The notes below the pieces were generated by a model. It saw only the letters and a program-made list of their open reading frames with translations. It did no database searches and had not been told where the DNA came from. DNA of 45,304 bases from CBFFRJ01 sp051486985 (GTDB taxonomy: Bacteria; Pseudomonadota; Gammaproteobacteria; Enterobacterales; Enterobacteriaceae), in assembly GCF_051486985.1 (NCBI RefSeq), contig NZ_JAHVDV010000038.1, forward strand, positions 1-45,304, read 5' to 3'. This document shows, in pieces, positions 35,461 through 43,384 of the stretch. Positions within the stretch are counted from its first letter, which is position 1, and the number at the start of each line of letters is the position of its first letter. The position numbers and the translations under genes were made by a program.

Positions 35461-35934
35461 TTACGCTCGCGGTATGTTGAGACGGGTTTGTCGCAGTGTG
35501 ACAGGATCTATACATTGCAGCGCCAGGGTCGGGCAGGCTTCCACACACGCGGGTCCCGCTTCGCGGTGCAGACAGAGGTCGCATTTCAGCGCCTGCACCT
35601 GTGACTGCCGGAGGGTGACCTCCATCGCGCCAAACGGGCAGGCAAGCATACAGCTTTTACAGCCAATACAGCGAGATTGTTCGACGTAAACCGCCCCGTT
35701 CACCCGTCCGATCGCCCCCACCGGGCAGACACTGGCACAAGGGGCATCTTCACAATGATGGCAGGTCACGGCGGTCGTAAATGATCCGCTCTTTACCACC
35801 CGGATGCGGGCGCTGAACGTTGCCGGCGAGAGGGCGGCGCAGTCCTGGTTTTCCTGATGCGACACCACGCAGGCGACTTCGCAGGTTCGGCAGCCTATGC
35901 ATTTGGCCGGATCCGCCATAATAAAACGGTTCAT
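35461..35934 (-). CDS. ysaA: Four-cluster ferredoxin-like protein YsaA
   Basis: 157-aa iron-sulfur protein of the HydN/DmsB/NrfC electron-transfer type, matching E. coli YsaA. Four Cys motifs bind four [4Fe-4S] clusters: CIGCRTCEVAC near residues 12-22, CHHCEDAPCASVC in the middle, CIGCKSCMLAC, and CDLC with a later CVEAC. No signal peptide, so cytoplasmic. No oxidoreductase catalytic subunit is encoded next to it, so its partner is unknown. The start MNRFIMADPAKC matches E. coli. It lies 120 bases downstream of yiaJ, same strand. Confidence 0.93.
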   Translation of the reverse strand: MNRFIMADPAKCIGCRTCEVACVVSHQENQDCAALSPATFSARIRVVKSGSFTTAVTCHHCEDAPCASVCPVGAIGRVNGAVYVEQSRCIGCKSCMLACPFGAMEVTLRQSQVQALKCDLCLHREAGPACVEACPTLALQCIDPVTLRQTRLNIPRA

Positions 35935-36054
35935 TTTTCACTCCGCCAGACGATGATTGCCGCCAGCGTGCCAGAAAATCAAACGCCCTCGCTTTGATCC
36001 TGGCAGGGGTTGTAGCCAGTTAGGTCATCTGCCTGAGCCTATCTGGCTTTATGC

Positions 36055-36870
36055 CTATACGCGCAACGTAAATCCCAGCTCGTTGGAGATAGCCTCTGCG
36101 GTTTCACGCAGCGGCTTAAGCAGGTTTTTCTCACCTATCTGTTTCAGACGTGAGGTAGAGAGAGAAATAGAGATGGCATAGGGCACCCGGTGGTGAATAT
36201 CAAACACCGGTACGGCAATACACGAGACGCCAAGCTCATTCTCTTCACGGTCCATCGCCATGCTGCTTTCACGGATCTGCGCCAGTTCGTCGTACATCGC
36301 TGGCAGTCCGGTGATGGTATTGCGCGTTAGCGGCTGGATCTGCTCCTGATGCGTCTCCCAGTACGCTTTTACATACTCAGGCTGACCAAAGGCCATGTAA
36401 ATCTTGCCCATCGCTGAGCAGTAGAGCGGCATATGCTGACCAATGTAGGCGCGGGTACGTAACATGCCGGTGGTCGGCTCCAGCTTGTAAATCAGAATGG
36501 CATGATCGTCTTCGCGGCTGGAAAAGTTGATGGTTTCACCGGTGGCGAGGTTCAGGGCTTCCAGATGCGGTGCCGCCACATGGATGATATTCAGCGATGT
36601 CAGGGCCTTCTGCCCGACAGCAATGAATTTGGTTGTTAAACGGTAGCTCCCGGCTGCAGGCGCAGGGGTGACGTAGCCACAGGATTGCAGCCCTTGCAGC
36701 AATCGGTGCACGGTACTTTTATTCAGCCCGGCAAGTTCTGACAGATGCGCCAGCGGACAGCCGTTCGGGTAATTGCTCAATATCTCAATCAACATCAGGC
36801 CGCGAAACAAGCTCTGACTTCCTGCCGGCCGCTCTTTTTCCTGCGTGGTGTCACTCTCTTTTGTGTTCAT
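36055..36870 (-). CDS. yiaJ: IclR-family repressor YiaJ
   Basis: 271-aa IclR-type regulator (E. coli YiaJ/PlaR is slightly longer). The N-terminal winged HTH covers about residues 20-85, with recognition region LAHLSELAGLNKSTVHRLLQ (40-59). The effector domain spans about 90-271 (INFSSREDDHAILIYKLEP, MPLYCSAMGKIYMAF, ELGVSCIAVPVFD). In E. coli and Klebsiella YiaJ represses the divergent yiaK operon; in Klebsiella L-ascorbate 6-phosphate was reported as inducer. A good IclR-type operator lies before yiaK at 37188-37208. GGAG/GGAAG precedes the start at 36870. Confidence 0.94.
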   Translation of the reverse strand: MNTKESDTTQEKERPAGSQSLFRGLMLIEILSNYPNGCPLAHLSELAGLNKSTVHRLLQGLQSCGYVTPAPAAGSYRLTTKFIAVGQKALTSLNIIHVAAPHLEALNLATGETINFSSREDDHAILIYKLEPTTGMLRTRAYIGQHMPLYCSAMGKIYMAFGQPEYVKAYWETHQEQIQPLTRNTITGLPAMYDELAQIRESSMAMDREENELGVSCIAVPVFDIHHRVPYAISISLSTSRLKQIGEKNLLKPLRETAEAISNELGFTLRV

Positions 36871-37150
36871 CGCTTCCGCTCCCCATTTGTGGCGACCTGA
36901 TGGTAGCGCAAAGTGTGTTTCACTTCACGATCTGAACAGAAATTTTGTAATTCATTGATTTTATTGTCTTTCAAAAATACAGGCGCCAATTGCATTGTGA
37001 AAATTTGATCGTTATATTTGAAATCAAGTTTCGCATAGTGAAATTTAAAGCGTTTTCATTGTTCAGTCCGACACCAGGGAAAACGCGTTTACCGTCTCAC
37101 TGCACCTCCTGTTTTCCAGGAGGGGATAAAAAAATTACCCAAAAACGCAC
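36871..37150. promoter_or_regulatory. Upstream part of yiaJ-yiaK intergenic region
   Basis: AT-rich sequence between the divergent genes. A CRP-like site, TGTGAAAATTTGATCG (from 36996), has a full left half and a partial right half. Related TTTCGC/GTGAAATTT motifs recur near 37030-37050 and might be further YiaJ contacts. CCTCCT/AGGAGG at 37105-37123 forms a small hairpin. The yiaJ promoter must also lie here. All assignments are tentative. Confidence 0.4.
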
Positions 37151-37171
37151 CGCGCCTGTCGGCGCGTTTTT
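37151..37171 (+). terminator. Intrinsic terminator upstream of yiaK
   Basis: CGCGCC (37151-37156) pairs with GGCGCG (37161-37166) around TGTC, followed by five T's. It lies just upstream of the probable yiaK promoter, facing yiaK. It could stop stray transcription or be an attenuator for a longer leader. Confidence 0.75.
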
Positions 37172-37187
37172 GCAACTCCGCACAATT

Positions 37188-37222
37188 TAGTGGAATGACA
37201 TTCCACTATGTAAAACTATAAT
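37188..37222 (+). promoter_or_regulatory. yiaK promoter with IclR-type operator over the -35
   Basis: A perfect palindrome with 10-bp arms (TAGTGGAATG, one base, then its complement; 37188-37208) contains TGGAATGACATTCCA, the form of IclR-family operators (TGGAAATNATTTCCA for IclR). Its centre overlaps ATGACA (37195-37200), which with 16-base spacing precedes TATAAT (37217-37222). Binding of YiaJ would block RNA polymerase. The -10 ends only 16 bases before the yiaK ATG, so the leader would be very short. Confidence 0.75.
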
Positions 37223-37238
37223 GTTAGGGAGAGAGCGT

Positions 37239-38237
37239 ATGCTGTTGAGTTTTTCGGATCTTAAAAATGAATTTACCCGCGTCCTGCTGGCACGGGGCGT
37301 GGCGGCGAAAACCGCTGACGCCTGTGCAGAAATGTTTGCCCGCACTACCGAGTCAGGGGTCTATTCACATGGCGTAAACCGTTTCCCGCGCTTTATCCAG
37401 CAGCTGGAAAATGGCGACATCATCCCCGATGCGCAGCCTGAACGTATTACCTCGCTGGGCGCTATCGAACAGTGGGATGCGCAGCGCTCCATCGGCAACC
37501 TGACTGCCAAAAAAATGATGGATCGCGCCATTGAACTGGCATCCGACCACGGAATTGGCCTGGTCGCCGTGCGTAACGCCAACCACTGGATGCGTGGCGG
37601 TAGCTACGGCTGGCAGGCGGCGGAAAAAGGCTATATCGGTATCTGCTGGACCAACTCCATTGCCGTGATGCCACCCTGGGGGGCGAAAGAGTGCCGTATC
37701 GGGACTAACCCACTTATCGTCGCCATTCCGTCCACGCCCATCACCATGGTGGACATGTCCATGTCGATGTTCTCCTACGGCATGCTGGAAGTGAATCGTC
37801 TGGCAGGCCGCCAGTTACCGGTGGACGGTGGCTTTGACGACGAAGGTAATCTCACCAAAGACCCGGCGCCGATTGAGAAAAACCGCCGCATCCTGCCGAT
37901 GGGCTACTGGAAAGGTTCCGGCCTCTCTATTGTGCTGGATATGATCGCCACGCTGCTTTCTGACGGCTCATCCGTTGCCGCCGTGACCGAGGACAACAGC
38001 GACGAGTTTAATATTTCGCAGGTCTTTATTGCCATAGAAGTGGACAAACTGATCGACGGTGCCACACGCGATGCCAAGCTGCAGCGCATCATGGATTACA
38101 TCACTACTGCTGAACGTGCCGACGAAAACGTACCTGTTCGTCTGCCGGGTCATGAGTTTACCCGCCTGCTGGAAGAGAACCGTCGCAACGGGATCACTGT
38201 AGACGACAGCGTCTGGGCAAAAATTAAGGCGCTGTAA
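37239..38237 (+). CDS. yiaK: 2,3-diketo-L-gulonate reductase YiaK
   Basis: NADH-dependent reductase of the malate/L-lactate/ureidoglycolate dehydrogenase family, 332 aa as in E. coli YiaK (DlgD); converts 2,3-diketo-L-gulonate to 3-keto-L-gulonate. The conserved catalytic region is SGVYSHGVNRFPRF with His44; RNANHWMRGGSYGW (112-125) and GTNPLIVAIPS form the active site and cofactor loop; DMSMSMFSYG is the family's central motif. The ATG at 37239 gives MLLSFSDLK and follows GGGAGAGAG. First gene of the yia/sgb operon, divergent from its repressor yiaJ. Confidence 0.96.
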   Translation: MLLSFSDLKNEFTRVLLARGVAAKTADACAEMFARTTESGVYSHGVNRFPRFIQQLENGDIIPDAQPERITSLGAIEQWDAQRSIGNLTAKKMMDRAIELASDHGIGLVAVRNANHWMRGGSYGWQAAEKGYIGICWTNSIAVMPPWGAKECRIGTNPLIVAIPSTPITMVDMSMSMFSYGMLEVNRLAGRQLPVDGGFDDEGNLTKDPAPIEKNRRILPMGYWKGSGLSIVLDMIATLLSDGSSVAAVTEDNSDEFNISQVFIAIEVDKLIDGATRDAKLQRIMDYITTAERADENVPVRLPGHEFTRLLEENRRNGITVDDSVWAKIKAL

Positions 38238-38248
38238 GGAGTAGCATC

Positions 38249-38716
38249 ATGATTTATGGTCATATTTCTCAACCCAACGCCTGCCGGTATCCGGCAGCGA
38301 TTGAAAAAGCGCTGGATTTTCTGCGCACCACAGACTTCAGCAAACTGGAGCCTGGCGTGGTTGAAATCGAAGGTCGCACGATTTACGCGCAGATCCTCGA
38401 TTTAACTACCCGCCCGCATGATGAACTGCGCCCGGAAGTGCACCGCCGCTATCTGGATATACAGTTTTTATATTCCGGTGAAGAACAGATTGGTGTCGCC
38501 ATTGATACCGGAAATAATGTGGTGAGCGAAGAATTACTGGATCAGCGGGATATTATTTTCTATCAAGACAGTGAAAATGAATCTTTAATAGAAATGATAC
38601 CGGGAAGCTACGCCATATTTTTCCCGCAGGATGTGCACCGCCCGGCATGTAATAAAAATCGGCAAACCGCCATCAGAAAAATAGTGGTTAAGGTGGCAGT
38701 CTCTGCACTAAATTAA
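38249..38716 (+). CDS. yiaL: YiaL, YhcH/YjgK/YiaL family cupin-like protein
   Basis: 155-aa protein of the DUF386 (YhcH/YjgK/YiaL) family, a cupin-like fold with a likely metal site. Conserved stretches are TRPHDELRPEVHRRYLDIQFL (His and Glu ligands), the GEEQIG turn and IFFPQDVHRPAC (His). Members have been linked to sugar-acid or sialic-acid catabolism; the exact reaction for YiaL is unknown. It starts 11 bases after yiaK with AAGGAG upstream, so it is part of the operon. Confidence 0.93.
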   Translation: MIYGHISQPNACRYPAAIEKALDFLRTTDFSKLEPGVVEIEGRTIYAQILDLTTRPHDELRPEVHRRYLDIQFLYSGEEQIGVAIDTGNNVVSEELLDQRDIIFYQDSENESLIEMIPGSYAIFFPQDVHRPACNKNRQTAIRKIVVKVAVSALN

Positions 38717-38750
38717 TCCGATTGCTGTACCGTTACCGATGGAGTGAATA

Positions 38751-39686
38751 ATGGAAAATAATAACGCCGGTTATATTGTCGGCGCATACCCTTGTGCGCC
38801 TTCATTTCACCAAAAGAGCGAAAAAGAAGAGACGGAATTCTGGCGTCTGCTCGCGGACACACCCCATATTCGCGGGCTGGAACAACCGTGCCACGAGCAC
38901 TTTCACCCCTATGGCGATGAGTGGTTGTTCCAGCACACGCCGCAGGAGTGGGAAGTGGTCGTCACCGCCATCCCGGAGACCATGCGTCGGCGTGGCGGCG
39001 GCAATGGCGCGTTCGGTCTGGCCTCCAGTGATGAAGAACAGCGCAGGGCATGCGTCGAATTCCATCGTCATTTACTGAACAAAATCAACGCGGTAAACAG
39101 GCGTTTTGCGGGCAAGGTTATCAGCCTTGAACTGCAGGCGGCTCCGCTGGCTGGCAATGCGAACGTGGCGCAGGCGACCGATGCGTTTGCCCGTTCCATC
39201 AAAGAGATTGCTGGCTGGGACTGGTCATGCTCACTCGTACTGGAACATTGTGATTCCATGAACCAACCTGCGCCACGCAAGGGTTTTCTGCCACTGGAAA
39301 ACGTGCTGGAGACGCTCGCGGGTTACAACATTGATATCTGCATCAACTGGGCGCGCTCAGCGATTGAAGGGCGTAACACCACCCTGCCACTGACCCACAC
39401 TCAGGCAGTGAAAGCCGCAGGAAAACTGGGGGCGCTAATGTTCTCCGGCACCGCTACCGACGGCCCCTACGGCGAATGGACTGACCTGCACACACCATTT
39501 GCCCCTTTCTGCCCGGAAAGCCTGCTCACGGTAGAAAGTGCTAAAGAATTATTTAATGTGGCTGACTCAGCAAAACTACAGTTTGCCGGTATTAAGTTGC
39601 TGGAAATTGATGCTAATGCTGATGCGAATCATCGCATAGCCATATTACGCGATGGCATTAACGCGTTAAACAAAGCCAGACAATAA
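38751..39686 (+). CDS. yiaX1: YiaX1, DUF4862-type protein of the ascorbate operon
   Basis: 311-aa soluble protein that I place in the DUF4862 family, probably a TIM-barrel related to sugar isomerases. No signal peptide or membrane segment. Acidic/His-rich spots include QPCHEHFHPYGDEWLF near residue 45, SCSLVLEHCDSMN near 160, NIDICINWARSAIEGRNT near 195 and SGTATDGPYGEWTDLHTPF near 230, plausible metal or sugar ligands. Position between yiaL and an MFS gene matches yiaX1 (orf1) of the Klebsiella yiaKLX1X2PQRS system for aerobic L-ascorbate use; E. coli has yiaMNO instead. The chemical step is not known. GGAGTGAATA precedes the ATG. Confidence 0.85.
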   Translation: MENNNAGYIVGAYPCAPSFHQKSEKEETEFWRLLADTPHIRGLEQPCHEHFHPYGDEWLFQHTPQEWEVVVTAIPETMRRRGGGNGAFGLASSDEEQRRACVEFHRHLLNKINAVNRRFAGKVISLELQAAPLAGNANVAQATDAFARSIKEIAGWDWSCSLVLEHCDSMNQPAPRKGFLPLENVLETLAGYNIDICINWARSAIEGRNTTLPLTHTQAVKAAGKLGALMFSGTATDGPYGEWTDLHTPFAPFCPESLLTVESAKELFNVADSAKLQFAGIKLLEIDANADANHRIAILRDGINALNKARQ

Positions 39687-39739
39687 ATATAAAGCGTCAC
39701 TTTAATCGCAAGGCCAGTTACTTTTAACGAGAGATTAAT

Positions 39740-41059
39740 ATGAACACTTCCTCTTACACTACATCTGCGGATATTCCGCGCCAGCGCTGGTTAAGAATTA
39801 TTCCTCCTATTCTTATCGCCTGCATTATTTCTTATATGGACCGCGTGAATATCGCCTTTGCCATGCCTGGCGGTATGGATCAGGAGTTAGGTATTACTGC
39901 GACCATGGCAGGTCTGGCGGGTGGTATTTTCTTCCTCGGTTACCTTTTCTTGCAGGTGCCGGGCGGCAAAATTGCCGTCCACGGCAGCGGTAAAAAATTC
40001 ATCGGCTGGTCGCTCGTCGCCTGGGCTGTGATCTCCGTCCTCACCGGGCTTGTCACTAACCACTACCAGCTTCTGGCGCTGCGCTTCCTGCTCGGTGTCG
40101 CAGAAGGGGGCATGTTACCCGTGGTGCTCACCATGATCAGTAACTGGTTCCCGGATGCTGAACGTGGCCGTGCGAACGCGATTGTTATCATGTTCGTGCC
40201 GATTGCCGGCATCATCACCGCCCCGCTGTCCGGCTGGATCATCACCGCTCTCGACTGGCGCTGGCTGTTCATCATCGAAGGCCTGCTCTCCCTCGTCGTA
40301 CTGGTGTTGTGGATGCTGACCATCTATGACCGTCCGCAGGAGGCCCGCTGGATTTCTGACGCAGAGAAGAATTACCTCGTAGAAACCCTCGCCGCCGAAC
40401 AGCGTGCCATCGCGGGTAAAACCGTGGTGAATGCCTCGCTCGGCGCCGTGCTCTCTGACCGCACCATGTGGCAGCTCATCGCCCTGAACTTCTTCTACCA
40501 GACCGGAATTTATGGCTACACCCTGTGGCTGCCGACCATCCTGAAAGAACTGACTCACACCAGTATGGGCCAGGTCGGGATGCTCGCTATTCTGCCGTAT
40601 GTCGGTGCGATTGCCGGGATGTTCCTCTTCTCTTCCCTGTCTGACCGCACAGGAAAACGCAAGCTGTTCGTCTCTCTGCCGCTGATTGGCTTTGCGACCT
40701 GCATGTTCCTCTCCGTGGTGCTCAAAGAGAGCGTCTGGCTCTCCTATACCGCACTGGTCGGTTGCGGCTTCTTCCTGCAATCCGCTGCGGGTGTGTTCTG
40801 GACCATTCCTGCTCGTCTGTTCAGTGCCGAAATGGCCGGCGGCGCACGCGGGGTGATTAACGCCCTGGGTAACCTTGGCGGCTTTTGCGGTCCTTATGCG
40901 GTGGGCGTGCTGATTACCCTCTACAGCAAAGATGCGGGCGTTTACTGCCTGGCGATTTCTCTTGCGATTGCCGCGCTGATGGCGCTGCTGCTGCCGTCCA
41001 GGTGTGATGCCGCTGCGTCGTCTGCGGGTGCCGTAAATGTCACCAAACGAGCGGCCTGA
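39740..41059 (+). CDS. yiaX2: YiaX2, MFS sugar-acid transporter
   Basis: 439-aa inner-membrane transporter of the anion:cation symporter branch of the MFS, with about 12 helices. Family motifs: YMDRVNIAFAMPG in helix 1, FFLGYLFLQVPGG, WFPDAERGRANAI in the loop and SDRTGKRKLFVSLPL in the second half. In Klebsiella YiaX2 has been associated with aerobic L-ascorbate uptake; E. coli carries the TRAP transporter YiaMNO here. The stop codon falls inside the first of three tandem palindromic repeats. Confidence 0.92.
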   Translation: MNTSSYTTSADIPRQRWLRIIPPILIACIISYMDRVNIAFAMPGGMDQELGITATMAGLAGGIFFLGYLFLQVPGGKIAVHGSGKKFIGWSLVAWAVISVLTGLVTNHYQLLALRFLLGVAEGGMLPVVLTMISNWFPDAERGRANAIVIMFVPIAGIITAPLSGWIITALDWRWLFIIEGLLSLVVLVLWMLTIYDRPQEARWISDAEKNYLVETLAAEQRAIAGKTVVNASLGAVLSDRTMWQLIALNFFYQTGIYGYTLWLPTILKELTHTSMGQVGMLAILPYVGAIAGMFLFSSLSDRTGKRKLFVSLPLIGFATCMFLSVVLKESVWLSYTALVGCGFFLQSAAGVFWTIPARLFSAEMAGGARGVINALGNLGGFCGPYAVGVLITLYSKDAGVYCLAISLAIAALMALLLPSRCDAAASSAGAVNVTKRAA

Positions 41060-41216
41060 TGCCCTCACCCCGACCCTCTCCCACCAGGAGAGGGGGCAAA
41101 CAAGGTGTGGCCTGATGTTCTCACCCCGACCCTCTTCCACCGGGAGAGGGGGGCAAACAAGGTGTGGCCTGATGTCTTCACCCCTGCCCCCTCCTTTATG
41201 GGAGAGGGCAACACCA
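41053..41216. repeat. Three tandem REP-like units between yiaX2 and lyxK
   Basis: Units start with GGCCTGATG at 41053, 41109 and 41166, a 56-57 base period. Units 1 and 2 are nearly identical (CTCACCCCGACCCTCT.CCACC.GGAGAGGGG, then GCAAACAAGGTGT); unit 3 is diverged (CACCCCTGCCCCCTCC). Each can form a CTCTCCC/GGAGAGGG hairpin. The yiaX2 stop codon is part of unit 1. Placed inside an operon they may tune mRNA stability. Confidence 0.9.
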
Positions 41217-41226
41217 GGAAAAAAAG

Positions 41227-42732
41227 ATGAGTGAAAAAGAGACCTTCTGGCTGGGTATCGATTGTGGCGGTACTTATCTGAAAGCAGGCCTGTACAATAG
41301 CCAGGGCAAAGAATTCGCTATTGAACGCCAGCCCGTTCGCACCCTTAGCCCGCAGCCCGGCTGGGCGGAACGTGACATGACGGCACTGTGGCAGCACTGT
41401 GCGGCGACCATTGCCCGGCTTCTGCAACGCAGCGGCGTGCGTGGCGAGCAAATTAAAGGCGTGGGTATTTCTGCTCAAGGCAAGGGACTGTTTTTGCTGG
41501 ACAAAAACGACAAACCCTTGGGTACCGCCATCCTCTCTTCTGACCGCCGGGCGATGGAGATCGTCAAACGCTGGCAGCAGGACGGCATCCCACAAAAACT
41601 CTACCCGTTAACGCGTCAGACCTTATGGACCGGGCACCCCGCCTCGCTGCTGCGCTGGGTGAAAGAGAATGAGCCGCAGCGTTACGCACAGATTGGCTGC
41701 GTGATGATGGGCCACGACTATCTGCGCTGGTGCCTAACCGGCGTGAAGGGGTGCGAAGAGAGCAACATCTCTGAGTCCAACCTCTACCATATGACCACCG
41801 GGCAGTACGATCCCTGCCTGACACAGTGGCTGGGCATCAGCGAAACAGACGCTGCGCTGCCGCCCATTGTGGGTTCATCCCAAATCAGCGGTGAAATCAC
41901 CTCTCAGGCAGCCGCCATGACCGGTCTTGCGGCGGGAACTCCCGTCGTGGGCGGTCTGTTTGATGTGGTTTCTACCGCGCTCTGCGCCGGACTGGATGAC
42001 GAGCACACCCTCAACGCCGTCATGGGAACCTGGGCGGTCACCAGCGGCATCGCTGACGGACTGCGTGATAACGAACCTCACCCCTTTGTCTACGGTCGCT
42101 ACGTCAACGACGGGCAATACATCGTGCACGAGGCCAGCCCCACCTCTTCCGGCAACCTCGAATGGCTGACCGCGCAGTGGGGCGACATCAGCTTTGACGA
42201 CATCAATCAGCTTGTCGACGACCTGCCGAAAGGCACCAGCGAGGTCTTCTTCCTGCCGTTCCTGTATGGCAGCAACGCCGGGCTGGAGATGACCAGCGGC
42301 TTTTATGGCATGCAGGCGCTGCATACCCGCGCACACTTGCTACAGGCGGTCTACGAAGGGGTGGTGTTCAGCCACATGACGCACCTCAGCCGCATGCGTG
42401 AGCGATTTACCGATGTGCGTGCCCTGCGCGTCACCGGCGGTCCGGCACATTCGCGCGTCTGGATGCAGATGCTGGCAGACGTTAGCGGTCTGCCTGTTGA
42501 ACTGCCGCAGGTGGAGGAGACCGGCTGCTTTGGCGCGGCCATTGCCGCTCTCGTCGGCACCGGTGTTTACGCCAGCTTCACCGATGCCCAGCAGACCCTC
42601 AATTATGAAATGCACACCCTGACACCGGACATAAATGCCCACGCGGCCTACCAGCGCAAATATCACCGCTACCAGATTTTAATTGAAGCACTTCAGGGCT
42701 ATCAGGCCCGTATTAAGGAGCACTCTTTATGA
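41227..42732 (+). CDS. lyxK: L-xylulose / 3-keto-L-gulonate kinase LyxK
   Basis: FGGY-family kinase, 501 aa (E. coli LyxK 498). N-terminal phosphate loop GIDCGGTYLKAGLY; central region ISAQGKGLFLLDKNDKPLG; FDVVSTALCAG with the catalytic Asp; C-terminal ATP motif RVTGGPAHSRVWMQMLADVSG. It phosphorylates L-xylulose and 3-keto-L-gulonate; in this operon it makes 3-keto-L-gulonate 6-phosphate for SgbH. AGGAAAAAAAG precedes the ATG. Its stop TGA overlaps the sgbH ATG (ATGA), giving translational coupling. Confidence 0.96.
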   Translation: MSEKETFWLGIDCGGTYLKAGLYNSQGKEFAIERQPVRTLSPQPGWAERDMTALWQHCAATIARLLQRSGVRGEQIKGVGISAQGKGLFLLDKNDKPLGTAILSSDRRAMEIVKRWQQDGIPQKLYPLTRQTLWTGHPASLLRWVKENEPQRYAQIGCVMMGHDYLRWCLTGVKGCEESNISESNLYHMTTGQYDPCLTQWLGISETDAALPPIVGSSQISGEITSQAAAMTGLAAGTPVVGGLFDVVSTALCAGLDDEHTLNAVMGTWAVTSGIADGLRDNEPHPFVYGRYVNDGQYIVHEASPTSSGNLEWLTAQWGDISFDDINQLVDDLPKGTSEVFFLPFLYGSNAGLEMTSGFYGMQALHTRAHLLQAVYEGVVFSHMTHLSRMRERFTDVRALRVTGGPAHSRVWMQMLADVSGLPVELPQVEETGCFGAAIAALVGTGVYASFTDAQQTLNYEMHTLTPDINAHAAYQRKYHRYQILIEALQGYQARIKEHSL

Positions 42733-43382
42733 GCCGACCATTATTGCAGCTGGCGCTCGATCACACCGACCTTGCCGCTGCACAGCGCGACGTGACCTTG
42801 TTACAGGACCATGTAGACATTGTGGAAGCAGGCACCATTCTCTGCCTCAGCGAAGGGCTGAATGCTGTGCGCGCCCTGCGCGCCCAGTGCCCGGAAAAAA
42901 TCATTGTCGCCGACTGGAAAGTGGCCGACGCGGGTGAAACCCTGGCTCATCAGGCGCTGGGTGCGGGTGCCAACTGGATGACCATTATCTGTGCTGCCCC
43001 GCTTGCCACCATTGAAAAAGGCCATGCTGTTGCCGCTGCACGCGGCGGTGAAATTCAGATTGAGCTCTTTGGTAACTGGACCTTTGACGATGCCCGCGCC
43101 TGGTACAGCACCGGTGTGCGGCAGGCAATCTATCATCGTGGCCGTGATGCCCAGGCCAGCGGCCAGCAGTGGAGTGACGCGGACCTGACCCGGATGAAAG
43201 CACTGTCGGATATCGGCCTTGAGCTGTCCGTCACCGGCGGTATTACCCCCGCCGACCTGCCGCTGTTTAAAGAGATCAACGTGAAAGCTTTTATTGCCGG
43301 ACGCGCCCTGTCGGGTGCCACGAATCCGCAGCAGGTGGCTGAAGCGTTCCACACGCGCATTCGCGACATCTGGGGAGCCTGA
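42729..43382 (+). CDS. sgbH: 3-keto-L-gulonate-6-phosphate decarboxylase SgbH
   Basis: 217-aa TIM-barrel enzyme of the orotidine-phosphate-decarboxylase suprafamily (UlaD-like), Mg-dependent; converts 3-keto-L-gulonate 6-phosphate to L-xylulose 5-phosphate. The active-site residues fall at the UlaD positions: Asp11 (ALDHTD), Glu33 (IVEAG), and Asp62, Lys64 and Asp67 in ADWKVADAG. The phosphate loop is SVTGGITPADLPL with IAGRALSG. Start overlaps lyxK by 4 bases; sgbU follows after 2 bases. Function is secure for the family; specificity follows from the operon. Confidence 0.96.
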   Translation: MSRPLLQLALDHTDLAAAQRDVTLLQDHVDIVEAGTILCLSEGLNAVRALRAQCPEKIIVADWKVADAGETLAHQALGAGANWMTIICAAPLATIEKGHAVAAARGGEIQIELFGNWTFDDARAWYSTGVRQAIYHRGRDAQASGQQWSDADLTRMKALSDIGLELSVTGGITPADLPLFKEINVKAFIAGRALSGATNPQQVAEAFHTRIRDIWGA

Positions 43383-43384
43383 TC

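Noticed and set aside
36996..37011. A definite CRP site before yiaK
   Set aside because: Only the left half fits well; I mention it as a weak candidate within the intergenic entry rather than as a feature.
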